From Pleurotus djamor (lineage: Eukaryota > Basidiomycota > Agaricomycetes > Agaricales > Pleurotaceae), in assembly GCA_029747585.1 (NCBI GenBank), contig JAPEVF010000071.1:60546-124545 (forward strand): a stretch of DNA of 64,000 bases. The letters are read 5' to 3'. Shown here piece after piece: positions 23,032 through 35,014 of this stretch. Under the pieces are notes generated by a model. That model did no database searches, was not told the DNA's origin, and worked only from the letters and a program-made list of their open reading frames with translations. The position numbers and the translations under genes are program-made. Every line of letters starts with the position of its first letter. Position 1 is the first letter of the stretch.

Positions 23032-26000
23032 ATGACCTCTGTAACATCGCTGGACGCTGCCATCCGCGTGGTAGTCACCCCTTCTCAGTCGGCTTACTTC
23101 GCTGGCGAACCATTTTCAGTAACGATCACTTTCACGAATACACGGACGCCGGATTCTGTACCACCACGAACGGTATCGCATACGCACAAGCGTGCGGCCC
23201 ATTCCATCAGCTCTGCGCCTCTGGCAAGGCCGCCAACGTCGCCAGGGACACCAAGAACCATAATACCTTCCATACCATCACGGTTAGGACCACCTTCTCG
23301 ACGGAATTTAATTGGGAAGGCCGCGGCTACTCAGAATGGCCATGCCAAATCTTCGCAGACCCGCTCTTTGTCTGTATCTATAGCGCCCCATGAACTGGAA
23401 GAGGAGCTGAGGCGATCGCTCCTCCAGGAGACTCTGGCTGCTTGTACGTCTTTGCGAATTAGTACCTCTGCTGCCGTATAACATAGCGCCCATAGCGTCC
23501 TCTTCACAGCCGATCCCTCGCTCGCCTTCTCTTCCTCTTGCACGAAATCACCCGCATGCTCGCAAACAGTCGGTTTTAGATGGGCAAACTAACTTGGTGG
23601 ACCTTGGTCAATCCCCTCTTTCTCCCAGCGCAACCACTTCAACATTCTCCCTCGCACTTGACCCCATCTCAGAGTCTATGTCGACTTCGCCTGTACCACA
23701 AACTCCCATTGCGCCTTCCCCGTTGATTGAGGGCCCGACTGTAACATTTCCGTTCAACACTTCAAATACCAATCATTCGTATCCACCCCAGCATCGACCA
23801 CCGCCTCGCAGACCTACACACATAGGCCTAGGCAAGCCGCCAGATGCTATAGCATCGCGTACGGTATTTTCTTCCACATTCCCGCAATCCAATAATGTTG
23901 AGGTTATCCTCTACTCATACGCCCAATTAACCGGGTCCCTCCACGTCACTCCTCTCCCAGGCACGCCTTCGCCGGATCAGACTTACACGCTGAATTACAT
24001 ACGGTCAGCTCTGACCAAGCGCTCGGCTGTCGGTGGAGGCAGTATGGACATCACTTCGACTCTCCACCAACCCACACCAACGAGTTCGCGACCCCCGAAT
24101 CGACGTTCACATAGCCGCTCATCGTCGATATCCTCTGGCATCATGGCCTTGTTTTCACCAACATCCTCAGGAAGTATGCCATCTTTTCCGAGTTTCAAGT
24201 CTCCGCCTACGCACAAGGGACGGACGTTCTCCTTGGCCGGTCCCTTACCTGGATCTGCACCACCGACGACAACGTCGTTTCCCAAGTCCGTGGGCCTTGG
24301 CATAGGAATAGGTGATTTGTCGGAACCGGATGTCGATCCTGAAGCACCGTTACCGACATTTGACGAGCAGCAGTCTATGCTTGCAGTTGATCTGTCCTTG
24401 TACCCCGGTGAATCGAGAAGTTGTATGTATTGCTCAATATCCAACTATGATGAGACTTTGTGACTGATATATCTTTCACAGACACTTACTCCGTGATTCT
24501 ACCAGAAAACTTGCCTCCCACTTACAAGGGTCGAACGCTCAAATTCTCATATGAACTTGTCATTGGCACATGTCGTGCTGGCGACCGCGGTAAATCTTCA
24601 GGCTCAGGAAGTGTGAGCCGCGTAATGAAGGTTCCCATACGGATCTATAATAATGTCGCAGGTATGTTTAACTCTTGCTGCCGTGGCGTCGATATGCTCA
24701 ATAGTTGCTCCCGAAAAGTGGGCCGGTTAGCTAGGCCATATGACTTACTTTGGCCGATCGGTAGAAGGATGAGATCCCCATCCCAATCTGGTGCCAAGGT
24801 TATCGAGCAAACGGTGAAAACAAGTCGTCACCCTAGCCAAGGTACGCCTCGGCATCGACCTTGATTTCAGAGTTTTCCAAGTCTAATTTCGATCAAGTGG
24901 GAACACTTGTGGATCTTCAGCGCTATTCTTTGAGGTTGCTGCAGACGTATCCGGACAAGGTACTAAATGGGAGTGGAAATCTTCCCAGGTATCATCTCCG
25001 AGTCAATGGTCTAGATGAGGATGATGAATTGGCGAGGAATGGGGTGACGTCCATGGAGAATGAGGGTGGTTTATCTGGGTGCAGGGAAGCAGTGGAGATT
25101 CTTACAAGAAATCCAAAGAAAGGTGAGAAATCTTACTGAAGTTATAACGCAGTATGCTCACGAGACCCCTTCAGCTTCCTATGACGTGAGCAAGGATGGT
25201 GTCAAGGTCGCCGTGCTGACTTTCCCCAAAACGTCCTACCGGTTAGGTGAGACCGTTTTGGGCGTGGTTGAGCTGAACGATAGGACCGGCCGATCGAGGG
25301 TTCTGAAGGTCTGCTATCTTTAGTTTTATCCGTGTCTAAGTGACTGATGATATCCTGCAGATGAGTGCTCTGCTTGAAGCTCAGGAATCTCTTCCCTCCT
25401 CCATATCACCGCCGTCGACTTCGCGACATCTTCGCCGAGTACACGCCGAGCACTATTCCGCGTTCGTTGCATCGACACTCCGGACGACGTTCTCGCTCGA
25501 CATCCCTTCCGATGCCAGTCCAGCATTCCAGATCGACGTTGCTCAGGCCCAGGGCGGTGATTCGGGGGCACGGAAGCCTGGGGGTTTAGAGTGGAAGGTT
25601 CGACTGTGCTTGCTCGTGGGCATAGCTTCTGGATCGTCCANGAGGGGGACGGAAGGCGTTCGGATGAAAGCTTTGCTCAGAGACGGGCCGAGGGGTGAAT
25701 GGGGTTCATCCTGGTGCGCACCAAATAACATTGCACCCATGGAGAAACCGGATCTTGGATTGCCAGCTCAGAATGGATTGGGTGGGGGTGGGAATAGAAT
25801 GTCGCGATCGTGGGCTGCCTCGTTGGTTGCGTCGATATTGGGTTCAGGGGAGAGGGAATACCACGATGGCGATGATGTCGGGTATTTAGACGATGAAGAG
25901 GCAGGGGAATATGATGGGATTAGGGCGGATAAAGATGGGGGTGTTGGTGTNGGCGTGGTGTTTGGCGGCGGGGAGNAGGGATGGACGGATTTAAGCTTGG

Positions 26001-26083
26001 AGATGGTGGAGTGTGAGGTACCTATTAAGGTTTGGCCTGGAAACACTGCGTTCAAGGCCGTCGATGTGGTATTTGATGTCTGA
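23032..26083 (+). CDS. RGP1: Rgp1-like subunit of the Ric1-Rgp1 Ypt6/Rab6 exchange factor
   Basis: The start at 23032 opens an arrestin-like beta strand (IRVVVTPSQSAYFAGEPFSV). A long Ser/Pro-rich insert carries VFSSTFPQ and MALFSPT blocks. After the intron near 24425 comes the Rgp1 signature: YSVILPENLPPTYKG, LKFSYELVIGTC, VMKVPIRIYNN and RPYDLLWPI. The C-terminal block contains GCREAVEILTRNPKK, YDVSKDGVKVAVLTF, YRLGETVLGVVELN and HAEHYSAFVASTLRTTFSL, ending with an arrestin-type tail at the stop 26081-26083. In yeast, Rgp1 with Ric1 activates the Golgi GTPase Ypt6 for endosome-to-Golgi traffic. Most introns are clear. The junction around 24660-24725 stays open without splicing, and I could not place an intron there. 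Three Ns (25641, 25951, 25976) lie in frame. Confidence 0.85.
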
Positions 26084-27249
26084 TGTTATGGGAATCCTGG
26101 GACGTTTTTGGTTGTTCGCTGTTATGTGTGTACATTCGATGGAATCTGTTAGTGGTAGTCAGAGCATGAACACGATGATGGGGGAACTCACGTCGAATCA
26201 ACCCTCGATCCTGAATATTTCAATCACTGTTCCACGATTCGATTCATGACCATTTACTTGATGCAGGGGCCTTAATGGTGACAGTGTGGGGCATTCTGCA
26301 AGGACTTGCCATGGATACAATTCAAAATAATTTCAGAAGGGGACTCGGGTCTTTGATCAACTAGCTTGTCTCATTGAGTAGGGTGCTAAATCTCCAATAA
26401 AGATCCTTGAAGAATCCCTCACTCTGACAGCCAGTACGCACCCTACTAACGTCTACAGTTTTTGGGTTTCGATCTCAGGGAGAGAAAGGGACGTAACCAG
26501 ACTTTTCTTCAGGGGTCTCCTCTTTTGGGATTTTGTGTCGAGGACATTAGACGATCAGCCTCGTCTGTACGGCATTTGTGAACATAAATTAGGCTGAAGA
26601 TTGCATATTCATCTCTGACACGCCTTTCAGACGTCTCAAAAGCACGGACATGTGCAGAAAAGCGAAACTCTGCTTTAGGAGTGACCCCTTGTCGTCACTC
26701 AAGCACCCAAATCCATAGCCATGCATACGATTCCTGCCATTGGCTATTCCCATAAACCATGCCTGTGGGATACTGTATGCCCAGCCGAAGTTTGAATTGA
26801 GTTTATGCACTGGAATCTGCCTTGGGGAGATCAGCTGGACATAGAGCGCTCACAGACGATTAGGGGTCACATGCCCCAATTTCTGGAATAGAAAAGTCGA
26901 CCCTCTGCCTCCACCTCATCATAGACTTTCCTTTTCTCCCTCTTTTCCTAGATTTTTTCTGCTTTTAAACCGACTAGCCAAGTACCATAAAAACCGGACG
27001 ACCAGGTGTACTAGATCCGGAATACAGTAGACGGGAATTGGCGACTCGTGCTCGGCCGCAAGTTTGTCCTGGTTCGACATCCACGACCACGACAACGATT
27101 TTGGGAGTAGGGTCTGAGACATTTGGTATACGTAGGGTACTCGAGGTACGGAATCTCAATTTCGTGCAAATTCGTCAGGAAACCAATTGGAAATTTGATT
27201 TTCATCTCCAGAAACCTTGTTCTTACCCCGCATTCATCACGAGGTCATC
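26084..27249. other. Intergenic, no gene seen
   Basis: About 1.2 kb between Rgp1 and the PSP1-domain gene. Small frames on both strands show no motif. A pyrimidine-rich stretch around 26920-26970 lies in the likely promoter of the downstream gene. Confidence 0.4.
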
Positions 27250-29628
27250 ATGCAGCAGTCTGGCAACGCGAGTCAGGCTCAATACACGCCTGATGAAGAT
27301 GAAGACCGCCAGAACCGCTTTTTGAACCCAACCAGTGCGCAAAACGGTTCAGTGCCAAGTTTGAGGGAACGTGCGGCCAGCCAACCACCTCGGTCATCCG
27401 ACCAGTACATGCAATCCTCACCATCTCAGCCCCATATTATTCCATCGAGCTTTGGAGGAGGGGGGACGTCGCCTTGGTCCGGTCAGCGATTGTTGAGCCC
27501 AACGAGTCGTGGAGGTGGAAGTGGAGGTAACGGCCTGCCCCAGCCAATCCCCATGCGGAGCTCGTCGTTCTCTGCGTACCCACAATCACAGTTCTCTTCG
27601 ACCATGAGAGACAGGGCATTCCCATCCACGTTCGAAGACGACGAGTCAGAGATCTCTGACACATACGATGAGCACTTTTTCCCGTCGTCTCTCAATGTCG
27701 GAAGGGGCCGTACCTACGCCCAAGACATCACCCGTAGCCGGTCTCAGTCGCTTGCGAACACTCGAGCAGGAGCTGTAGGAAGTCCCTACTTGAATACCCC
27801 GTCCATGGCCAGCTGGAACGAGTCAAGCTTCTCAAACCCGTTGAACGTCCCCGGTTCACGCTTCGGCGAGATCAAACCACCAGGCAGCAGCCGGTACGGT
27901 TCTCTTGGAACAATGGGTAGATCACCTACCAATCCTTCGCCTGTTACTGGCGGCTCCGTCGTCGGTAACGGCTATTCTTCCCACAGGCAGAACACTGACC
28001 CGTCAAACATGTCGCCGTTCGTCAGGGATGTTGGGCAGATTCTGCTTGACGACAGTCCTTTCCGGGAGTTGTGGTCAGGCATGAATCCCCCGAGGGATGA
28101 AAATGGCGGCGGTGGAAGTGGAACTACGAGTCGAAGACATAGTGTCAGTGTCGTGCAACCTCGTAGAGGTAATGTCGTCGGTTTCAATGCTCCTGGTGCA
28201 GAGGGCCCCGATGAACCCATTCGGCCTGCGTTCTCTCAGGCAGGATTCGGTCGTGGGGGCTCCATGCTGTCTGATGATGACCTTGCTAGCGACCTGGGTC
28301 TTCTCAACATTAGCCCCGCGGAGCCTCGGTCTTCAGCTTCCAACCAACCTCCCAGTCAACCTTCTTCGCTGCCAATCTACGCGCCCTTGTCCCGCAGTCC
28401 CCCTACGTCTGCTGATCGCTTAGGCTCCTATCTCCCTATGAACCAATTGAGCATTCAAACCGGCACGTCGTATTCTCGCCAACAGCGCACACCCTCGGAT
28501 GCTGGTACCGGAGGAGGTAGTCCGCCTCGCACGCAATTCGATCAACAGCTCGCCGAGAATCAGTTTCTCTCTGGCTCGAGACAAGGCCAGACGCCAACCC
28601 AGCAGTCGGACCTTACAGCTCGGTATATACCTGGCCAGGGTATCCAATATCTTCCCCAAGGAAGTGTTGGTCTTCAAGGCAACAATGGCATCGGTAATGG
28701 TACCTACACTCGGGAGCGCGCGCCGTCATACTCTGGGTCTATTACCTCCCCCATTTCGCCGAATAGTGCCCGTTCGATGCATCCCCAACAACAAACAGGG
28801 TTCTTCCCCCAACCTATTCAACGAAGACCATCCGATGCCCAACAATCACCTCTCAACGACCTCGGCAAGGGTCTACCACTCCATGCTGTCCCCTCGTCCT
28901 GGCCGCTCTATATCGTCGAGTTCAAGGCAGGACGCACGGATTTGTATTATCTTACCGATTTGTCTCTGGACGTTCGTACTGGTGACTTGGTCATTGTCGA
29001 AGCCGACCGAGGGAAAGACTTGGGCAAGGTCATCAACGATAGCATTACTTTGGCTGAGGTAGAGGCTTTCCAGAAGCAACAGATGGCGATGAATATTTCG
29101 GATGGTCAGCCGACGAGCCCAGGAGGCGGGCAACCTGTAGGGAAGAAGGAGATTAATCCGAAGATGATATACGCCAAGGCTTCCCCTCAAGATACACAGT
29201 GAGTCGCTCTGCTCTTTTGACAGCTTGTTGCGCGTCTTCCTGACGCGATGTACCATCTCTTTAGAATGCTCGTAACGAAGCTGCAGGATGAAATGAAGGC
29301 GCTGCAGCTCTGTCAGAGCAAGGTCCGTGCCAAGAAACTTCCAATGGAGGTCGTCGACGCTGAGTACCAATGGTTCGTCTTTGCCATCAGTTTCTCTTTT
29401 CGTTTTGCGAGCTGACATCTGTCTGGCAGGGATCGCCGGAAGCTAACCTTCTACTTTGTGGCCGAGAAGAGAATCGATTTCAGGGAACTTGTCAGAGAAT
29501 TGTTTAGGTGCGTGTAGTTATGATTTTATGTACTTGCTCGCTTTGCTGACTTGTGCTCGGTCGATAGACTGTATAAGACTAGGATATGGATGGCTTCCCT
29601 TGCCGGAAGTCCTGGTGCCGAGCAATGA
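27250..29628 (+). CDS. PSP1 C-terminal domain protein with long disordered N-terminus
   Basis: The first exon (27250 to about 29200) encodes about 550 disordered residues rich in Ser, Gly, Pro and Gln. It then enters the PSP1 domain: WPLYIVEFKAGRTDLYYL, DVRTGDLVIVEADRGKDLG and KVINDSITLAEVEAF. Three small exons finish the domain (MLVTKLQDEMKALQLC, KLTFYFVAEKRIDFRELV) and reach a stop at 29626-29628. Yeast Psp1 suppresses DNA polymerase alpha mutations and its bacterial relatives (YaaT/PSP1) act in signalling complexes; the fungal biochemical role is not settled. The ATG at 27250 is the first in frame; the frame runs 11 codons further upstream only from a non-ATG codon. No membrane or signal segment. 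Confidence 0.87.
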
Positions 29629-30449
29629 TTGTCACCAACGACGAGGGCCTTGTTAGACTGGTTATTTCAAAGACACTCACGAATACAGAAATGCAACTCG
29701 AGGCTGCAAGAACTCCACACCTTCACCTACGTCGGGGATTCCCCACAAGTCATATATACCTAAGCCTCTTGTTTTACAATCTCGTCTTCTGACCTTTTTC
29801 GCAAACGCAGACGCCCATGTATTCTCCCTCATCTATCTATCTTCATGTATCAACTTTCGAACAAACGAACTTTCCGTAGCGGGCTTCGTCTTTGCCTGTC
29901 TTAATCCGCCATCACCTACTAGTCTCTCCCTCTCTCTCAACAGTGTACAACCATAGTATGACTTTCCCCAACGAGCTTTCCCTATGCTTTCTCCCCTTTT
30001 CTTTAACGACATCCTATTCTTCCCCCCCCGTGACCCATAATTTTTGTGTCTCATTTCGTCGTTGTCCTTCTACCTGCTGTTTTGGAAAGTACTTGTGTAT
30101 GTTCGGGCCTCCGTCGCTATGCATCCTTAATATCTCCTTGACGCGGAGAGAGTCCGTGATGATTTGTTTAGTCCCAAAATTTGCTTACAGAGTATTATAG
30201 GCTGCGTAAAGTACAATGTATGATTAGTGTATATGATGTTGTTTTTGTTACGATGTCTTCGATGAATCAACGATGAATGGCTAGCGATGCTGCAAAACCG
30301 GCGCTGAAATTGGCGCCTCGTGATCGGAGGCACGGTGTGACGGTACCGTGACATATGTTCTCTCTTGCACGCGTCCACCATCTCAGTCGCATTTGGCTTC
30401 GCGTTGCCACGTTATATCGGTTGACAGTCAAAGCGCTCGCATCACTAAC
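29629..30449. other. Intergenic, 3' region of PSP1 gene and APC11 promoter
   Basis: About 820 bp, pyrimidine-rich around 29930-30080, AT-rich near 30180-30260. Short frames without motifs. No RNA gene seen. Confidence 0.4.
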
Positions 30450-30883
30450 ATGAAAGTCAAGGTCAATAGATGGACTTCTGTGGCGCAATGGCGCTGGGAT
30501 ATCGGCAACAATGATCAAGATGATGGTGAGGAAGGCGACGTTTGTGGCATATGTCGCGTGCCCTTCGAAGGCTGCTGTCCATCGTGCAAAGTGCCTGGGG
30601 ATGACTGTCCTTTGAGTAAGTGCTCGTCGTTCTGATGGCTCGCCGCTACTTATGGTGCCATTTGCCCCACGAAGTTTGGGGAGAATGTAGTCATGTCTTT
30701 CATATGCATTGCTTGCTCAAGTGGATCGGCACAGCGGCATCAAAGCAGCAGTGTCCTATGGATAGGAGACCATGGGGTGAGCCAGCTTGATCTTCTTCGA
30801 AGCGTCGTTAAACCCATTGAACCATGATGACAGCGACGGCAGAAAGAAAAACGAACAACACTCCGGCATCCGGTGCTTCTTAG
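30450..30883 (+). CDS. APC11: Anaphase-promoting complex RING subunit Apc11
   Basis: Three exons encode 105 residues. The protein opens with the family's conserved KVKVNRWTSVAQWRWDI and continues with the RING-H2 cysteines in CGICRVPFEGCCPSC. The intron-joined GECSHVFHMHCLLKWI supplies the His pair, and QQCPMDRRPW the last Cys. This matches Apc11, the catalytic RING subunit of the APC/C ubiquitin ligase that drives exit from mitosis; it binds the E2 and the cullin-like Apc2 in the nucleus. The tail after PW is slightly longer than in yeast and encoded by the third exon. Start and stop (30881-30883) are unambiguous. Confidence 0.96.
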
Positions 30884-31488
30884 TCACAGACGACTACAAT
30901 GCCAATTATGCCCGGGGTCATTGGAATTACCAGTGCTCACTCATTGCATATCCATACTTGTCACGAAACTCAGAAACTGTACATCTTTGTTCGGGATACC
31001 CTGTCTGAAGCGGAGTGGTTGACCTTGGATGTGACGATGCCCATGATTGGGTCTTGAAGCTCTAAGTGTTATACTCTCAGTCGCTACGAATGATCACCAT
31101 CAGGCTAGTGGGAGAACAACATACCCAGTGAATAAATCGTCCATTTTTTGCCATTGTTTCTCTTGCTGACTGGGCAAAACGATCCCTTTGTCATGGGGTA
31201 GTTTGAAACCGACGCGGACGAGATTCGGCTTCGCCAACCTCCTCATCGCTTGGATGTTTGACTCAACGTTCACGCTCGCCTCGCCCTGTGTTTACATGTA
31301 TCCCTGCGAGAAAGCAGGGAAAGTGTTGCTTTATACCACAATCTGAGTATCTCTTGGACAACATCGCATCTTGGAGTCGATATTGACATCCAGGAAATGA
31401 AATGTCATGACATCACGCCCATTTCGCTGATATATATACTGGCGTTGTGCGATCCTATGCAAGGCAGACGTCTTCAACCCAACCCACC
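30884..31488. other. Intergenic, caleosin 1 promoter
   Basis: About 600 bp after APC11. It holds the promoter of the first caleosin gene with a TATA-like run (31431-31438). No gene supported. Confidence 0.45.
31431..31438 (+). promoter_or_regulatory. TATA-like box of caleosin 1
   Basis: A TATATATA run 51 bp before the ATG at 31489, at a plausible fungal TATA distance. Position-based inference. Confidence 0.4.
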
Positions 31489-32329
31489 ATGTCTACTGAA
31501 CAGCCCCAACCCGCTGGCGCCCCCCATCCGACGACTGCGTTGGAGAAACATGTTGCGTTCTTTGACAAGGATGGGGATGGCTATATACGTGCTTCCGAAA
31601 CGTGAGTCCCATTGATGTCCTGAGTAATTCGCTCATTTCTCACTCTGTGGTGTTATCAGTTTCGCAGGATTTAGGAAGATTGGTTTCAATGTTGTGGTCT
31701 CTGTGTTCGCGGCCTTTCTCTTTCATATCGCCTTTTCGTAAGACATTGCCCTTCCTCAAATCTATCCCACTTACTATATGCACCGTTCAGGTGGATTACG
31801 ATGGGGTACCCTGACCTGTTCTTCAGGATTCGCGTGAAAAGTATCAGATTGGTGAGTCTTTCGCGTAGGCGTATGGCCTCTACTAGTCGGCCGGGATTGA
31901 CCTTGCACACACCCAGGCGAAACACGGTTCTGACCCTGAAATCTTTACTTCGAAGGGCGATTTTGATGAGGCTCGCTTCAACTATCACTTCGAAGCAAAC
32001 ACTCAACCCCCTCATACCCAAATTTCGTGGTCTGAGACCATGCGTTTCGTCCGTTCAAGCCGAAACGCCTTTGACCCTGTACGTGCTTATTCCAACGAAT
32101 GTCAGTTCATCATTGATTCTTTCTTAGGTAGGGAGTATTATCGCCTTGGGAGAGTGGTCGACTTTGTTCCTCCTTATTTCAACTAAAGATGGAGTCATGA
32201 AGAAAGAAGAGGTCCGCGGCGTTTTTGATGTAGGTGCTTGATTGCCGAAGCCTATTTGACGCGTATTCATCCTTCTCATGCTAGGGGACCCTATTCTACC
32301 ATCTGACGAAAGAAACTGGCAAGACCTGA
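31489..32329 (+). CDS. Caleosin/peroxygenase, copy 1
   Basis: Five or more exons encode about 215 residues. A single EF-hand (FFDKDGDGYIRASET) is preceded by the conserved His (LEKHVAFFD). A hydrophobic lipid-droplet hairpin (GFNVVVSVFAAFLFHIAF) follows, then FSWITMGYPDLFFRIRV formed across an intron, and KHGSDPEIFTSKGDFDE carrying the second haem-ligand His. It ends GTLFYHLTKETGKT before the stop at 32327-32329. Caleosins are calcium- and haem-binding peroxygenases of lipid droplets that oxygenate fatty acids using hydroperoxides; in fungi they are linked to oxylipin signalling. The paralogue in opposite orientation lies 321 bp downstream. The splice sites were chosen by agreement with that copy. 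Confidence 0.88.
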
Positions 32330-32650
32330 CGGTACTTGGTGGTCATCCCCATCTTCATCCGGTCTCCTTGAGCATTCGTGACATTTTTTTNCTTGATATT
32401 TTCTGTGTTCCTATTGTTGAAGATTAGTATATGCCAAGGAGTCCCGTTGTATGGAGTGCCATCGCGTGAAGTGCGCAGATCCTTAGTGCGGATTCGCCCA
32501 TGACGTCATTTCGGAGATGATTTACTTCCCGGTATATGTCGGCAGATAGAAGTCGACGCGACGGTAACAAGCTTAAAGTTCTGACATTTATGGAATTGCA
32601 TGCAAAATGTATAGTAGAGTACTCGTGTTCTGAGAAAGATTGAGAGGACA
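32330..32650. other. Intergenic between convergent caleosins
   Basis: 321 bp between the two stop codons, containing one N near 32391. It holds both 3' ends; no gene and no obvious inverted duplication of coding sequence is seen. Confidence 0.5.
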
Positions 32651-33544
32651 TTAGGTCGCTTTCATCTTGTTGCGGTGTTCTTCAGCGAGCCGATAGAACA
32701 AGGTTCCCTATTCGGTCAAGCGTCAGCGCACGCAAATTCGAAAAGCTAAATTGACAAACATCATAAAAAGCACGGAGATCTTCCTTCCTCATGAATCCAT
32801 CCTTTCCGATCGCCTTGAACAATGCCTTCCACTCGGCTTGGGCCTGAGCGCGTCCAACCTAGTGGCGTAGAAATCATCAGTGACTAAAGCACAAGGGTAC
32901 ACCAAAGGTTAAACGTTTAACGGCTTACAGGATCATACGCATTCTTATTCGTATTCAAGAAGCCCTCCACTTCCTTCCACGAGATTTGGGTGTGGGGAGG
33001 CTGGGTATTTGCATTGAAGGAATACTCGAAGCGATTTTCGTCAAAGTCACCGCGAGACGTGTAAATCTCAGAGTCGGAGCCATGCTTCACCTGAGAGGAT
33101 AGGGTTAGTACATAGGCGGTCACGGAAGCTGGACTTACTTTAGTGATATTGTCCACGCGAATGCGGAGCAAAGGGTCCGGGAAGCGCATGGTTATCCAAC
33201 TAGGATGGACTACGTGATCAGTTGGCTCGCATGTAAGAATCAGAATACGCACGAGAATAAGAGGTGGATCAATATTGCAGAAAGGATGGAGAAGGACATC
33301 TTAAAGCCAAGCTCCCTGAAACCGTTGAAGCTAGAGGTTGTATTTCATGAGCGAGCTCTGCCCGTTAGTGCGAAGATGAGAAGTGGAAGCCTCACGTGTC
33401 CACAGGGTAAACGTAGCCGTCCCCGTCCTTGTCAAAAAAGGCGACATGTTTCTCCAACGCGCTCATGGGTTTCTCTCCATCTTCACTTTCAACGGTGTCT
33501 ACCTTGCCACTGATAGGTTCCGCAGGCCATTTGGGCGACGGCAT
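32651..33544 (-). CDS. Caleosin/peroxygenase, copy 2
   Basis: Leftward paralogue of copy 1. From the ATG at 33542-33544 there is a 30-residue acidic lead absent from copy 1, then SALEKHVAFFDKDGDGYVYP with the His and a complete EF-hand. FNGFRELGFKMSFSIL and a hydrophobic hairpin follow, then FSWITMRFPDPLLRIRV across an intron. KHGSDSEIYTSRGDFDENRF carries the second His, followed by TQPPHTQISWKEVEGFL, and the end is GTLFYRLAEEHRNKMKAT at the stop 32651-32653. Intron positions match copy 1, so the pair arose by an inverted duplication. The same peroxygenase activity at lipid droplets is expected. Alternative starts exist inside the lead (a second ATG before SALEK). Confidence 0.86.
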
Positions 33545-35014
33545 TATTGGCAGTTTCTGTCGGCGGTAAACATAACGTAAGTTGAACGATCAGCCCACAT
33601 ACTCCACCAACTCGGCTCCGAACTCTATGAATCACTCGATGCTTACTTGACTTTGTAGTTTGAACAAGGCGGGCTTGAAGATGAGTGGGCGAGGGCGGGG
33701 ATTTGGAACGCAAGTATGAGGGCGTCAGCGGGAGGATGGGGGGAAGAAGGGGGTGCAACTATGCTAATTCAATTGGATAGCTTTCTATTTAAATAAGATC
33801 GGCGGTGTGCAGCCGTCGCCGAGAGGGGGNACCATCAGGGGTTGCTATGTGGCTGCCTGGGGAGTGAGGCGGTCCTGAGTCTGCGGTTGCGCCATGATGA
33901 TCACAATGCCGAAGTGATATATAGCACCATTTTAACCCTCTTTGACGGCAAATGAACGGCAACGCTGGAGCTGACGGGCGCGAGCCAATGCCGGCACTGC
34001 GATCAGGACGTTCCTTTGATACACAAGGTCACACGACGAGCAAGTTCATCAGAAGAAGAACCTTAGTCCTGATGTACTTCGTACTCACTGGAGTCATATA
34101 GGCTATATCTGTAAGTAGCTACTTTGACGTGAGGCAGCGCAACCTCTCATCAAACACGATTCCCTTCACAGACGCCCTCAGGAAGCTTATATAGGAGAGC
34201 TCCTGTGAGAGTCCCTGATTCCGGACGCGTTGCTTTTGCGTAACAAGAGTCAAGACACTTTACACTTCACAAAAACTCAGCAAAGAATCACGCAAGAGAC
34301 TAAGTGAAAGTCCTCGCTACTTTGATGCATGAAAACCTTTTCGCAACAACTCAAGCTTAAAATTGATGCATGATGTATATATATACATAATACGTACGTT
34401 TCCATGCAAGCCACTGGATGAGAGAATCGACTGACGCCCTCCCGCCATAGAGGCTGGATACTTCAGCGCTTCAGCGAGCCCAGGAAAGAAGAACCCTATC
34501 TGTGTTCCATTGCAGGTCCAGAGGCGTTACGTTTTGGGAAGGCCTCAGAATCTCTATCAGCAGACGCCATTGGACACACCGCATGCATGGTATATGGTAT
34601 ATGTCACTGTTCGCTCCACAGTCCTTACTTCTTACATCCATAAGACCATTCCTGATGTCCCCCATACTCGTCCAGAATAGGTTTGTCCTGCGGTATCTCC
34701 GTTCCTGCACTCAGGGTCCTATCATAACCCTGAGAGACTCTCACCATTGGCGGTGCTGTCCGAGCTTCCTGCCATGACCCTCACCGGGCCCACCCAGCTT
34801 TCAGTCGTTGGAAAGACAAAGGTTATCGAATAAATCAATCCATCTCTCATTATTCCTCATGTCTGTCGTTGCGGAAGATAGACGTTCGACACTTGCATGG
34901 TTGCCACAGCAAACATGTAAACATCGTCGATTGCATGGTTATAAGACGCAGAGTCCTCTGTTCTAAAGGATCAGCACAGGACTTCCTTCGTCCAAGTTCT
35001 GGTGGGTTCGTACA
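33545..35014. other. Intergenic, no gene seen
   Basis: About 1.5 kb. It contains a TATTTAAATA run at 33786-33795, possibly the copy 2 caleosin promoter, one N near 33830 and an alternating TA run near 34376-34386. Short frames carry no motif. No transposon signature found. Confidence 0.4.

Noticed and set aside
27437..28677. Several minus-strand frames opposite the PSP1 gene
   Set aside because: Shadows of the Ser/Gly/Pro-rich coding strand; no independent features.
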